Made by a program: the position numbers and the translations under genes. Shown in pieces: positions 9,301 to 18,981 of a stretch of DNA of 64,000 nucleotides. The notes under the pieces were generated by a model. That model had not been told where the DNA came from. It saw only the letters and a program-made list of their open reading frames with translations, and did no database searches. Every line of letters starts with the position of its first letter. Position 1 is the stretch's first letter. Source of the stretch: Roseovarius gaetbuli (lineage in GTDB: Bacteria; Pseudomonadota; Alphaproteobacteria; Rhodobacterales; Rhodobacteraceae); contig NZ_FWFJ01000013.1 in assembly GCF_900172365.1 (NCBI RefSeq), positions 27,314 through 91,313 on the forward strand, given 5' to 3'.

Positions 9301-9779
9301 TCCGGTGCGGCCTGCCGGTTCATCTGGTCTTCCATGATCTCGGCCATCACCTTGGCATTGGTGCTGGCAGTGACACCACCAACCCCGATACGGCGACCGA
9401 CACGCCACCAAAGCCCCGGCTGCCAGGCAGCAGGGGCCTTTGTCTTGAGCCGGATCGAAAAGCCGTTTGACGGCTTGAAGGCAAACACGCCCCGCTCGAC
9501 GCTGGCCAAATCCGCGATCCGCGCGATCATAACCCCGTCATCGCTGCGCAATCCCTCACGGGTCAGCTCCAGGGTATGCGATGTGGCGCGCCACATCCGC
9601 TCGGCCAGAAAGAGGATCAGCGCCCCAAGTGCCACCATGACCAATTGCCAGACCATGGCCGACGGCTGAACCAGCGCCAGGTAGAGCATCAACAGGCCAA
9701 GCGACCCAAGCGCGACGACCCCGAGAACCCGCCGTGGGGTCGAGGCCCGCAGCACCGCCAGTACTTCTGTATCTTGCAT
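9297..9779 (-). CDS. Small membrane protein, function unknown
   Basis: 160 residues with two adjacent hydrophobic segments at about residues 18-36 and 43-60, followed by a soluble domain of about 100 residues resembling a short pleckstrin-like or DUF-type beta domain (TLELTREGLRSDDGVMIARI). It is not recognised beyond conserved-hypothetical status. It is convergent with the pilus trio and divergent from pirin. The first codons, MQDTEVLAVLRAS, follow a purine-rich GGGAGAATTC leader. Confidence 0.65.
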   Translation of the reverse strand: MQDTEVLAVLRASTPRRVLGVVALGSLGLLMLYLALVQPSAMVWQLVMVALGALILFLAERMWRATSHTLELTREGLRSDDGVMIARIADLASVERGVFAFKPSNGFSIRLKTKAPAAWQPGLWWRVGRRIGVGGVTASTNAKVMAEIMEDQMNRQAAPD

Positions 9780-9945
9780 CCGAATTCTCCCTTTCGGCAG
9801 GCTTTACCCCGACAAGACGGCTTTGGCGAGAGCAAGCCCGCCAAAGCCTCTCAAAAATGCACAGCCGCGGTTGAGCGCTGAACAGAGCCGACCCATGACG
9901 CCCACACCAAGAGCGCCTATATCCCTGTTGCAAAGGAGACATGCC

Positions 9946-10857
9946 ATGTCGATCAGACCCGTATTGGAAACCCGCAAGGCACAGGCCACCATGGAAGGGG
10001 CCGGCGTGCATCTGCACCGCGCCTTCGGGTTTCACGACCCGACCGAGCTTGACCCGTTCTTGCTGTTTGACGATTTTCGCAATGACAACCCCGCCGCGTA
10101 TGAGCAGGGCTTTCCCTGGCACCCGCATCGCGGCATCGAGACGATCACCTATGTTCTGGCCGGTGAGGTGGAACATGGCGACAGCCTTGGCAATCAGGGC
10201 CGCCTCGGCGCGGGCGATGTGCAATGGATGACCGCCGGGTCGGGCATCCTGCATCAGGAAATGCCGAAAGGAAACGCCAACGGACAGATGCACGGCTTTC
10301 AGCTTTGGGCGAACCTGCCCTCTGCGCTCAAGATGACCGCGCCGCGCTATCAGGACGTGAGCGCGCCCGATATCCCGGTGGTGGTTGATGACGACGGCAC
10401 CGCGGTGCGCGTGATCGTCGGCGCGTTCTGGGGCAAGCACGGCCCGGTCGACGGCATCGCGGCAGATCCGCAATACCTTGATATCTCGGTACCGCCGGGG
10501 GTGAAGAAAACCTTTCCCGTCGACACCTACCGACGCAGCTTTGCCTATGTCTTCGCGGGTGCTGGCGCCTTTGCCGATGCAAGTGCCCCCGAGGGCGTTC
10601 TGTTGGAGAAAGAGGTGGCCGGGCAAGAGGTGCACATTCGCGACCTCTCGGGCAACCGCACCCTGATCCGCTTTGGCACCGGCGACGAGGTTACCGTGCA
10701 GGCCGGCCCCGAGGGCATCCGCTTTCTGCTGATCTCGGGCGCGCCAATTGCCGAGCCGGTCGCCTGGCACGGGCCGATCGTGATGAACACCAAGGCGGAG
10801 CTGCGCACCGCCATGGCCGACCTGCGCAACGGCACCTTCATCAAACCCGCGCATTAG
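9946..10857 (+). CDS. Pirin family protein
   Basis: A 303-residue bicupin. The start at 9946 has AAAGGAGA at the right spacing. The pirin metal site is complete in the N-terminal cupin: HPHRGIETITY gives H59 and H61, and ILHQEMP gives H103 and E105. The C-terminal cupin follows from about residue 170. Pirins bind Fe(II)/Ni(II), and some act as quercetinases or redox-sensitive partners of regulators; which applies here cannot be told. It is a single-gene unit with a large palindrome just after the stop. Confidence 0.9.
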   Translation: MSIRPVLETRKAQATMEGAGVHLHRAFGFHDPTELDPFLLFDDFRNDNPAAYEQGFPWHPHRGIETITYVLAGEVEHGDSLGNQGRLGAGDVQWMTAGSGILHQEMPKGNANGQMHGFQLWANLPSALKMTAPRYQDVSAPDIPVVVDDDGTAVRVIVGAFWGKHGPVDGIAADPQYLDISVPPGVKKTFPVDTYRRSFAYVFAGAGAFADASAPEGVLLEKEVAGQEVHIRDLSGNRTLIRFGTGDEVTVQAGPEGIRFLLISGAPIAEPVAWHGPIVMNTKAELRTAMADLRNGTFIKPAH

Positions 10858-10865
10858 GCGAGTCA

Positions 10866-10894
10866 CCCCAGATTATTCGACGAATAATCTGGGG
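10866..10894. promoter_or_regulatory. Perfect 29-base palindrome after pirin
   Basis: Fourteen-base arms, CCCCAGATTATTCG and its exact complement, flank a single central A. It sits 8 bases after the pirin stop and about 70 bases before the broken membrane-protein gene. There is no T-run on either side, so it could be a terminator hairpin without a U-tract, an operator, or an integration-site remnant. Confidence 0.55.
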
Positions 10895-10963
10895 CTGCTT
10901 GGCCGACCGCGCGTGCACAAATAATGCATGGCGACCCTAAGCGGGATATGCTTAAAACATAAC

Positions 10964-11344
10964 ATGAACGCTAACGTAAAAACGCAAGCCCCGCCTGTCG
11001 TCGCGCCCGCAGATACCGCCACTCAGGTTGACCTAAGTTGGATTTACTACCTTGATATCGCTCAAAAATGCGCTGTCATAATTGCTGCATTGGCCTTCCT
11101 CATTTCGATTTATGCCTTTTTCCGAAGCCGTCAGAACGACAGATCCTCTGCCTTCATGGCATTGCGAAGGGAATACGCCGTTATTCTGGAATAGCTTCAG
11201 GCTGATATCCCGGACCATAACAAAATGAGGCCCTTGCTTGCCTATAGCTCACTGAATCAGCGGGCACGAAAGGTATTGAAGGCGTATTGGGTTCATTCCC
11301 TGAATGAGTTCGTGATTACAAACATCGTGCACCGCAGAGATTAA
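10964..11344 (+). pseudogene. Broken single-pass membrane protein gene with two in-frame stops
   Basis: Reading from the ATG at 10964 (MNANVKTQAPPVV) gives a transmembrane helix (KCAVIIAALAFLISIYAFF, about residues 37-55) and then RQNDRSSAFMALRREYAVILE before TAG at 11192-11194. The same frame stays protein-like after the stop (SSLNQRARKVLKAYWVHSLN) up to TAA at 11342-11344. It then continues without a break (LGLWKPFFARAQSFALDMPY) into the deaminase frame below. This resembles a known type of small membrane protein with a conserved YW...NE...LW pattern. The intact frame around two stops argues for recent nonsense mutations. Composition is less GC-rich than in neighbours. Confidence 0.6.
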
Positions 11345-11395
11345 CTCGGACTATGGAAGCCGTTTTTCGCCCGTGCGCAGAGTTTTGCTCTGGAC

Positions 11396-12193
11396 ATGCC
11401 GTACCTCAAGGCCGCTCTCCAAGAACTTATCGTCAACGAAAACTATTCCTTCGGCGGCCAGAAAGAAGCCTATCTGAAAGCGTTGGAACAGGCCTACGAA
11501 ACCCACCGGGGGAAACCAATCCAAATCCCAAGAAATCTCACCGACCAACATAAGGTCGTATCCATCCAGGACGATTTCGAAACCACGGCAACCCTGAGCG
11601 CCCAGATCATCAGGGATCTCAAGGCGCGGTTGAAAAAGTCCGACATCTCGGAAGAGCTTCGCCCCTTGATCAAAAGGACAGGGGCGCTTTTGACAAGCGA
11701 CAACAGTGCGGCGTTTCAAAATCAGGCCCTGTGGGCCTGCCTTGCGCTCGAGGCCGCGGCAAACGGCGATTTTGGTGTGGGCGCCGTCCTGGTTGACCGC
11801 GAAAATCGCATCGTGGCCATGGCTAAGAATACCGTGTTTACAAGGCAGAACACCAGCTGCCACGCAGAGATGAACATTATCTCGGGGCTTCAGATCGACG
11901 GCAAGGCATTGTCCGAAAATGGCGACGGCCTGAAGGACTTGACCCTTATTTCATCTCTGGAACCCTGCCCGATGTGCCTGTCGCGTATCTCCATGACCCC
12001 GATTCAAAAGACACTCTATCTCAGCCCCGATCCGGAGGGCGGAATGGTCACCCATAAGGACCACATGCCGAAGGTGTGGAAGAGGTTTCTGAGCGATAAG
12101 TCATTCGAGAAATCACACTATGAAGCGTTGGAAAAATTGGCGAAGGACATCTTTGACTACACCGAGGCGCAGAACGAAATGCTGGGCGCCTGA
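11396..12193 (+). CDS. Zinc-dependent cytidine/deoxycytidylate-type deaminase domain protein
   Basis: 265 residues from the first ATG after the two upstream stops. The C-terminal half is a CDA-fold deaminase. NTSCHAEMNII (His near residue 155, followed by the catalytic Glu) and LEPCPMCLSRI (PCxxC near residues 191-195) supply the zinc ligands and proton shuttle. The first 45 residues (KAALQELIVNENYSFGG) look like the tail of the upstream membrane-protein family, so the true start is unsure and the gene may be a read-through fusion. The substrate (nucleoside, dCMP or nucleic-acid base) cannot be assigned. No kinase or toxin domain is visible. The neighbours, pirin and a TetR regulator, give no metabolic hint. 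Confidence 0.7.
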   Translation: MPYLKAALQELIVNENYSFGGQKEAYLKALEQAYETHRGKPIQIPRNLTDQHKVVSIQDDFETTATLSAQIIRDLKARLKKSDISEELRPLIKRTGALLTSDNSAAFQNQALWACLALEAAANGDFGVGAVLVDRENRIVAMAKNTVFTRQNTSCHAEMNIISGLQIDGKALSENGDGLKDLTLISSLEPCPMCLSRISMTPIQKTLYLSPDPEGGMVTHKDHMPKVWKRFLSDKSFEKSHYEALEKLAKDIFDYTEAQNEMLGA

Positions 12194-12241
12194 GACCGCG
12201 AGATCCGCGCGACGCAAATATTAAACCCGCTGTTTCCGACG

Positions 12242-12829
12242 TCAGGCCGCCACGGATTTGCGCACCATGTCGCAATAAATCTCTTCGACCTCGGGCAAGC
12301 TCAGCCGCCCCTTTTCGCGAAACCAGGTATTGACCCCGGTCAGCATCGCGATCAGCGCCATGCTGGTGATCCGCGCATCGCGCACCGCAAAGCTGCCCTC
12401 GGCCACGCCGCATTGCAGGATGTCCTGAAGCTGGGTTTCATAGGTTTTGCGCAGATCTTCGATCACCGCGAAATTTTCCGGGCTGAGATTGCGCAATTCC
12501 ATATAGGAAATGAACACCGCCTCGGGGCGACGCGCGTGAAAGCGGATGTGAAACCGGGTGAACGCCTCAAGCGCCGCCATCGGATCGTCTTGCTGCGGCT
12601 CGGCCGCGCGCGCGGCGAGCAGCTCATCCATATGCGCCTTCATCAACTCATAGAGCAGCGTCTGCTTGTCAGGGGTGTAGTTGTAGAGCGCCCCCGCTTG
12701 CACCCCAACCGCCCCGGCGATCTGGCGCATCGACACCGCCGCATAGCCGTGGCGCGCGAAAAGCGAAAGCGCCGCCTCGCGAACGCGGGGGCCGGTGATA
12801 TCGGAATGAGAGCCTTGGGTGCGTGCCAT
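12242..12829 (-). CDS. TetR/AcrR family transcriptional regulator
   Basis: 195 residues. The N-terminal helix-turn-helix (AALSLFARHGYAAVSMRQIA, about residues 18-37, then GVQAGALYNYTPDKQTLL) is typical TetR. The C-terminal ligand domain is all-helical and unassigned. A 20-base inverted repeat lies 12 bases upstream of the start codon, consistent with autorepression. The gene is divergent from a small lipoprotein gene whose start is about 110 bases away, so the same site could control both. Confidence 0.88.
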   Translation of the reverse strand: MARTQGSHSDITGPRVREAALSLFARHGYAAVSMRQIAGAVGVQAGALYNYTPDKQTLLYELMKAHMDELLAARAAEPQQDDPMAALEAFTRFHIRFHARRPEAVFISYMELRNLSPENFAVIEDLRKTYETQLQDILQCGVAEGSFAVRDARITSMALIAMLTGVNTWFREKGRLSLPEVEEIYCDMVRKSVAA

Positions 12830-12840
12830 GCCTATGATTT

Positions 12841-12860
12841 ATCTGAACATGCGTTCAGAT
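12841..12860. promoter_or_regulatory. Putative TetR operator
   Basis: Arms ATCTGAAC and GTTCAGAT are separated by ATGC, a perfect 8-4-8 inverted repeat of the size TetR dimers bind. It is located between the divergent TetR and lipoprotein genes, 12 bases from the TetR start. Confidence 0.6.
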
Positions 12861-12939
12861 CAAAGCCCTTGCTTGCTCTGTGCCCCAAAAGAATGGCAAT
12901 AGGGGGCGAACCTGCCCTTTGCGAAAGGACACCCACGGC

Positions 12940-13227
12940 ATGCGCCTTTGCCCCGCCCCCCTTCTGGCCGCCCTCGCCGCAAGCCTGATCGCGGGCTGTG
13001 ATCCGGTTCCGACGCTTGAGGCAAGCAAGGGCGCGCGCGACGCGCCCTATCCCGACTTTATCCCGGCCGAAGACATCCTGGCCCAGGTTACGCCGGACGC
13101 GGTAACGCCAGCAACCTCGACCGATCTTGCCGATCGCACGGCCCGCCTGCGCGCACGTGCGGCGCGCCTCAAGGGAAGCGTGGTCGATGCCGAAACGCAG
13201 GAGCGGCTGAAAAGCGGTGTCAATTGA
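12940..13227 (+). CDS. Small predicted lipoprotein
   Basis: 95 residues from the ATG at 12940, preceded by AAAGGA. The N-terminus MRLCPAPLLAALAASLIAGC is a lipoprotein signal with the lipobox LIAGC, predicting lipid attachment at Cys20. The mature part is short and ends in a helical Arg/Ala-rich segment (DLADRTARLRARAARLKG). Function is unknown. It precedes hom by 100 bases and may be transcribed alone, divergently from the TetR gene. Confidence 0.75.
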   Translation: MRLCPAPLLAALAASLIAGCDPVPTLEASKGARDAPYPDFIPAEDILAQVTPDAVTPATSTDLADRTARLRARAARLKGSVVDAETQERLKSGVN

Positions 13228-13326
13228 TCCCAACCGGCCAATAATCCGGTCAAGCCGCGTTGCAAGGCCCCCGCGAACCCGTTACATCGCGCATCCAAAC
13301 CCTTTCAGTGACAATCGGAGAGCCCC

Positions 13327-14613
13327 ATGAACACACCCCTGCGCCTTGGCATCGCCGGATTGGGCACTGTCGGCACCGGTGTCGTCAAGATCATCCGCCA
13401 AAAGGCAAACCTTCTGGCCACCCGCGCAGGCCGCCCGGTGGTGATCACCGCCGTTTCCGCCCGCACCCGCGACAAGGATCGCGGCGTGTCGCTGGCCGAC
13501 TACGCCTGGGAAGACGATCCCGTTGCCCTTGCCAAACGCGATGACGTCGATGTGTTCATCGAGCTGATGGGCGGAAGCGACGGCCCCGCCAAGGCCGCGA
13601 CCGAGGCCGCAATCGCGAGCGGCAAGGACGTGGTCACCGCCAACAAGGCGATGCTGGCGCACCACGGTCAGGCGCTTGCGCTTGCCGCCGAAGAGGCCGG
13701 TCGCGTGATCCGCTTCGAGGCCGCTGTTGCGGGTGGCATTCCGGTGATCAAGGCGCTGAGCGAAGGGCTTGCCGGCAATGACATCACCCGCGTCATGGGC
13801 GTGATGAACGGCACCTGCAACTATATCCTGACGCGCATGCTCTCGGCGGGCCTGCCCTATCAGACGGTGTTTGAAGAGGCCGACAAGCTTGGCTATCTCG
13901 AGGCCGACCCGACGCTTGACGTGGGCGGGATTGATGCCGGTCACAAACTCTCGTTGCTCTCGGCGATTGCCTTTGGGGTGCAGGTGGATTTTGGCGCCGT
14001 TGTGCTTGAGGGCATCGAAAAGGTCACCATCGAAGACATCCGCCACGCCGCCGACATGGGCTACCGCATAAAGCTTCTGGGTGTTGCCCAGATGACCGGC
14101 CGCGGCCTTGAACAGCGCATGTCGCCCTGCCTTGTCCCGGCCCAGAGCCCGCTTGGTCAACTTGAAGGCGGCACCAACATGGTGGTGCTTGAGGGCGATA
14201 ATGTCGAACAGATCGTGTTGCGCGGCCCCGGTGCCGGCATGGGCCCCACCGCAAGCGCGGTGATGGGCGATGTGATGGATATCGCGCGCGGGTTTCGCCT
14301 GGCAACCTTCGGTCAGCCCGCCGCAGGCCTTGCCAAGGCCCAGGCCGCAAGCACCGCAACGCCCGCGCGCTATTACCTGCGGATGTCGCTTGACGACAAA
14401 CCCGGCGCGCTTGCCAAGGTCGCGACCCTTCTGGGCGAGGCCGGAATTTCGATTGACCGGATGCGCCAGCACGACCACGACGAGACCAGCGCCGCAGTTC
14501 TGATCGTGACCCATAAAACCACCCGCAGCGCGCTTGATACCGCGCTTTCGGGCATCAACAAGCTTGATGTTCTGCAAACCGAGCCGGTCGCGCTCAGAAT
14601 AGAAACCGTCTGA
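13327..14613 (+). CDS. hom: Homoserine dehydrogenase
   Basis: Reduces aspartate semialdehyde to homoserine, the branch point to threonine and methionine. 428 residues, the usual size for the monofunctional enzyme. An N-terminal NAD(P)-binding motif GIAGLGTVGTGVVKII lies at residues 8-23, the catalytic domain has VMNGTCNYILTRM near residues 160-172, and a C-terminal ACT domain begins with DKPGALAKVATLLGEAG (about residue 357). GGAGAG precedes the ATG. glpX follows 81 bases downstream, a common order in this family. metZ at 62.3-63.5 kb uses the pathway product further on. Confidence 0.96.
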   Translation: MNTPLRLGIAGLGTVGTGVVKIIRQKANLLATRAGRPVVITAVSARTRDKDRGVSLADYAWEDDPVALAKRDDVDVFIELMGGSDGPAKAATEAAIASGKDVVTANKAMLAHHGQALALAAEEAGRVIRFEAAVAGGIPVIKALSEGLAGNDITRVMGVMNGTCNYILTRMLSAGLPYQTVFEEADKLGYLEADPTLDVGGIDAGHKLSLLSAIAFGVQVDFGAVVLEGIEKVTIEDIRHAADMGYRIKLLGVAQMTGRGLEQRMSPCLVPAQSPLGQLEGGTNMVVLEGDNVEQIVLRGPGAGMGPTASAVMGDVMDIARGFRLATFGQPAAGLAKAQAASTATPARYYLRMSLDDKPGALAKVATLLGEAGISIDRMRQHDHDETSAAVLIVTHKTTRSALDTALSGINKLDVLQTEPVALRIETV

Positions 14614-14694
14614 TCGCCCCCGGGCCCGCCCTTGCCGGGTGCGGGACAGGGCGCTAAACCTTTTGGACTCCCGTTTTACAAGGACCAGAATATT

Positions 14695-15660
14695 ATGACC
14701 TCTGACACTGCTTTCAATGACCGGTTGCTGTCTCTCGGGCTTGCCCGCGTCTCCGAGGCGGCCGCTTTGGCCTGCGCCGATCTGATTGGGCGCGGCGATG
14801 AAAAGGCCGCCGATCAGGCCGCCGTCAACGCCATGCGCGAACAGCTCAACATGCTGGCCATCAAGGGCGTGGTGGTGATTGGCGAAGGCGAGCGGGACGA
14901 GGCGCCGATGCTTTACATCGGCGAAGAGGTCGGCACCGGCGAGGGCCCCGGCGTGGATATCGCGCTTGATCCGCTTGAAGGCACAACGCTGACCGCCAAG
15001 GCGATGCCGAACGCGCTGACCGTGATTGCCATGGCGCCGCGTGGCACCCTGCTGCATGCGCCTGATACCTATATGGAAAAGCTGGCGATCGGGCCGGGTT
15101 ACCCCACCGATGTGGTGTCGCTTGCGATGTCACCGCGCGAGCGAGTCGAGGCCCTTGCCAAGGCGCGCGATTGCCGCCCGTCCGAGATCACCGTTTGCGT
15201 GCTGGAACGCCCGCGTCATCAGGAGATGATCACCGAGCTGCGCGAAACCGGTGCGGCCGTGGTTCTTATCCCCGACGGGGATGTGGCCGGCGTGATCCAT
15301 TGCGCCGAGGCCGAACGCACCGGCATCGACATGTATATGGGCACCGGCGGCGCGCCCGAAGGCGTGCTTGCCGCCAGCGCCCTCAAGTGCATGGGCGGCC
15401 AGATGTGGGGCCGCCTCGTGTTCCGCAACAGCGACGAACAGGCCCGCGCCACCAAAGCCGGCATCACCGATTTCAACCGCATCTATGCGCGTGACGAAAT
15501 GGTGACCAGCGACGTGATCTTTGCCGCAACCGGCGTGACCGACGGGTCGATCACCGCCGGGGTCAAGCGTCGCCCCGGCTATGTGGAGACCGAAACCGTG
15601 CTCATGCGCTCGCGGACCGGATCGCTGCGCCGGATGATCTATCGCAGCCCGCGTGGCTGA
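14695..15660 (+). CDS. glpX: Class II fructose-1,6-bisphosphatase
   Basis: Hydrolyses fructose-1,6-bisphosphate in gluconeogenesis. 321 residues from the ATG at 14695, after AAGGACC; an in-frame upstream start would add an unlikely 21 residues. Motifs of the GlpX/SuhB-like fold are intact: VVIGEGERDEAPMLYIGEE near residue 60 and the metal motif DPLEGTTL near residue 86. It lies behind hom and ahead of recJ on the same strand. An interspersed repeat containing a strong GC hairpin begins 15 bases after its stop. Confidence 0.94.
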   Translation: MTSDTAFNDRLLSLGLARVSEAAALACADLIGRGDEKAADQAAVNAMREQLNMLAIKGVVVIGEGERDEAPMLYIGEEVGTGEGPGVDIALDPLEGTTLTAKAMPNALTVIAMAPRGTLLHAPDTYMEKLAIGPGYPTDVVSLAMSPRERVEALAKARDCRPSEITVCVLERPRHQEMITELRETGAAVVLIPDGDVAGVIHCAEAERTGIDMYMGTGGAPEGVLAASALKCMGGQMWGRLVFRNSDEQARATKAGITDFNRIYARDEMVTSDVIFAATGVTDGSITAGVKRRPGYVETETVLMRSRTGSLRRMIYRSPRG

Positions 15661-15675
15661 TCGCAGGCCCATATC

Positions 15676-15737
15676 GGGGGCGCTGCCCCCGTCGCCCCTT
15701 GGGCGACTCCCCCGGGATATTTCCAGCAAGAAGAAAC
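15676..15737. repeat. Interspersed GGAGTATTT-type repeat, copy 2 (long form)
   Basis: Begins with GGGGGCGCTGCCCCC, continues through a GTCGCCC/GGGCGAC hairpin to CCCCCGGGATATTTCC and ends AGCAAGAAGAAAC. It lies 15 bases 3' of the glpX stop. It shares its GC hairpin half with the copy at 27.7 kb. Confidence 0.72.
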
Positions 15738-15750
15738 AGGCGCGCGCGAT

Positions 15751-17508
<1,758 letters not shown>

Positions 17509-17631
17509 ACTCCGCCCGCGCGTGCCCGGCATTACAAGCGAGACGGTTTTTCTTTCAACCAAGCGAAGTTTTTACAAAATCCCTCTTGCGCAGCCCGCCC
17601 GTTTTGCCTAGTACCGCGACACGCCAACGCT

Positions 17632-17706
17632 GGCCCGTTCGTCTATCGGTTAGGACGCCAGGTTTTCAACCTGGAAAGAGGGGTTCGATTCCCCTACGGG
17701 CTGCCA
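17632..17706 (+). tRNA. tRNA-Glu (anticodon UUC)
   Basis: 75 bases, with a seven-base-pair acceptor stem (GGCCCGT with ACGGGCT, first pair G-U), a D-loop with GGTTAGGA, an anticodon stem CCAGG/CCTGG around TTTTCAA, a T-arm GGGGTTCGATTCCCC and an encoded CCA. The anticodon TTC reads GAA/GAG. Confidence 0.96.
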
Positions 17707-17798
17707 CTTCCAATTGACATCGCTGAAGATTAAGCTGGCACATTGCGCTTCGCCATGGCTTGTGGCTGTTAAGTGACCCGGCTTCTTGCTTACGGCAC

Positions 17799-17837
17799 AA
17801 AAAAGCCCGCGCACTGCCATCGGCACGCACGCGGGCT
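17799..17837 (-). terminator. Intrinsic terminator of the DUF465 gene
   Basis: Stem AGCCCGCG/CGCGGGCT with a T6 run on the minus strand, 30 bases 3' of the 17867-18103 stop. It is also placed to insulate the tRNA gene from the opposite side. Confidence 0.8.
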
Positions 17838-17866
17838 CAAAAACAAGGCTCCCCTTTCAGGCAGCC

Positions 17867-18103
17867 TTATGATGTCAAAATCTGGTAAATCTTATCCTTC
17901 AATGCCGCCCGTTTCTTGCGCATTTCAACCTCGGCGAGTTCTTCCACCGGCTCCACCAGCGTTTCCGCCCGGTGCACAGCGCGATTCACCTGATGATACT
18001 CATCCGCCAATTTGCCAAAATGCGCATCTCCTTTCTTCATCTCGCTGATTTTACTTGCGAATTCCGGGAACTCTTCGTGAAGCTCATGGGGGGTGTGGGA
18101 CAT
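17867..18103 (-). CDS. DUF465 (YdcH-type) small coiled-coil protein
   Basis: 78 residues. The pattern HELHEEFPEF, then KLADEYHQVNRAVHRAE, then RKKRAALKDKIYQIL is the classic DUF465 signature: a short antiparallel helical hairpin that is cytosolic and of unknown biochemical role. It is followed by a clear terminator, so it is probably monocistronic. Confidence 0.9.
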   Translation of the reverse strand: MSHTPHELHEEFPEFASKISEMKKGDAHFGKLADEYHQVNRAVHRAETLVEPVEELAEVEMRKKRAALKDKIYQILTS

Positions 18104-18191
18104 TGCGTAGCTCTCCTCTTTGTGTGCTTGCCCTAAATCTAGGAGCCAACAAAGACCTGTACTTTGATACGGATCAAAAAGCGCAGTCTGT

Positions 18192-18214
18192 CTTTCATCT
18201 TTCCATAAATACTC
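18192..18214. repeat. Interspersed GAGTATTT repeat, copy 3
   Basis: Minus-strand form GAGTATTTATGGAAAGATGAAAG, nearly identical to the copy at 3190. It lies 29 bases 3' of the stop of the nuclease gene at 18244. Confidence 0.7.
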
Positions 18215-18243
18215 GAATCCAACACTTGCCGTGTGTCACGGAT

Positions 18244-18918
18244 CTAACGCTTGGCGCGCCGCCATCCAGCGGTGCGCGCCCCCGCCTCGGTGCAGAACCA
18301 GCGCTCGCCATTCGAAAGACGGATTGACGTGCGGTCATAATGTTCCTGACCCGGCATATGATAGATTCGCCGCCCCTTGCTGTTGATATTGCCCTTGATC
18401 ATACAGGCCGGATCGGGGGCCGGGTTCTGCGCCACGCGATCGGCGCGCACCGCGCGTCGATAGTCTTCGGGGCGTTCCATGACATACGCATGCAACCCGC
18501 GCCCGGCCACAACCGCGCCCTTTTCTTCAAGATCATAGGCCATGGAATATTTGCGATAGGCCAGCGCAAGGCCCTCCTGCACAAGCGTGCGGCCTAGATC
18601 CTTGCCGCGCAGGCTACAGCGCGCAACCGAGCGCCCATAAAGATCCTGGACCACCTCTTCGCAGCGTACCTTTTGCCCCTCAAAGCGGGCGCGCACCTCG
18701 GCGCTCACCCATGTACCACAATCCCATGCGACCCCGCTTGGGTTGGTGCAACTCTGGTCGATCTCGGGCGCATCGACGCCGTAAAGGCGCACACGCGTGT
18801 GGCCGACATCAAAGGTATCGCCGTCAATCACGACAAGCGGACCGTCGAAAACTTGCGCGCGCACCGGCCCGGCCAAACCGAGCGCCCCCAGAACCAACAG
18901 TGAACAAACTCTTAACAT
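18244..18918 (-). CDS. Secreted SNase-like (thermonuclease family) nuclease
   Basis: 224 residues with a Sec signal peptide (MLRVCSLLVLGALGLAGPVRAQ). The staphylococcal-nuclease fold shows VIDGDTFDVGHTRVRLYGVDAPE near residues 28-51 when read in two parts: the Asp pair binding Ca2+ and the first catalytic Arg, with a Glu just after VDAP. The second catalytic Arg is in YGRSVARC near residue 94. It likely cleaves extracellular or periplasmic DNA/RNA. The C-terminal 70 residues, ending GWRRAKR, contain a cysteine-bearing WFCTEAGARTAGW motif typical of alphaproteobacterial homologues. It stands alone between DUF465 and betA. Confidence 0.88.
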   Translation of the reverse strand: MLRVCSLLVLGALGLAGPVRAQVFDGPLVVIDGDTFDVGHTRVRLYGVDAPEIDQSCTNPSGVAWDCGTWVSAEVRARFEGQKVRCEEVVQDLYGRSVARCSLRGKDLGRTLVQEGLALAYRKYSMAYDLEEKGAVVAGRGLHAYVMERPEDYRRAVRADRVAQNPAPDPACMIKGNINSKGRRIYHMPGQEHYDRTSIRLSNGERWFCTEAGARTAGWRRAKR

Positions 18919-18981
18919 GCCCGCTTATCATCGGGCACCGAATAAAGATCAACCCATGCAGCGCAGGCTCGGTTAACGTGC

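Noticed and set aside
11192..11344. A-to-I editing of the TAG and TAA by the downstream deaminase as self-regulation
   Set aside because: The motifs are of the cytidine/deaminase superfamily in general, neither stop sits in a TACG-like context used by TadA, and two independent stops are more simply explained by decay.
10928..13227. Complete phage-defence island
   Set aside because: Only one broken deaminase-type gene is present; neighbours are pirin, a TetR regulator and a lipoprotein, with no nuclease, kinase or toxin-antitoxin partner.
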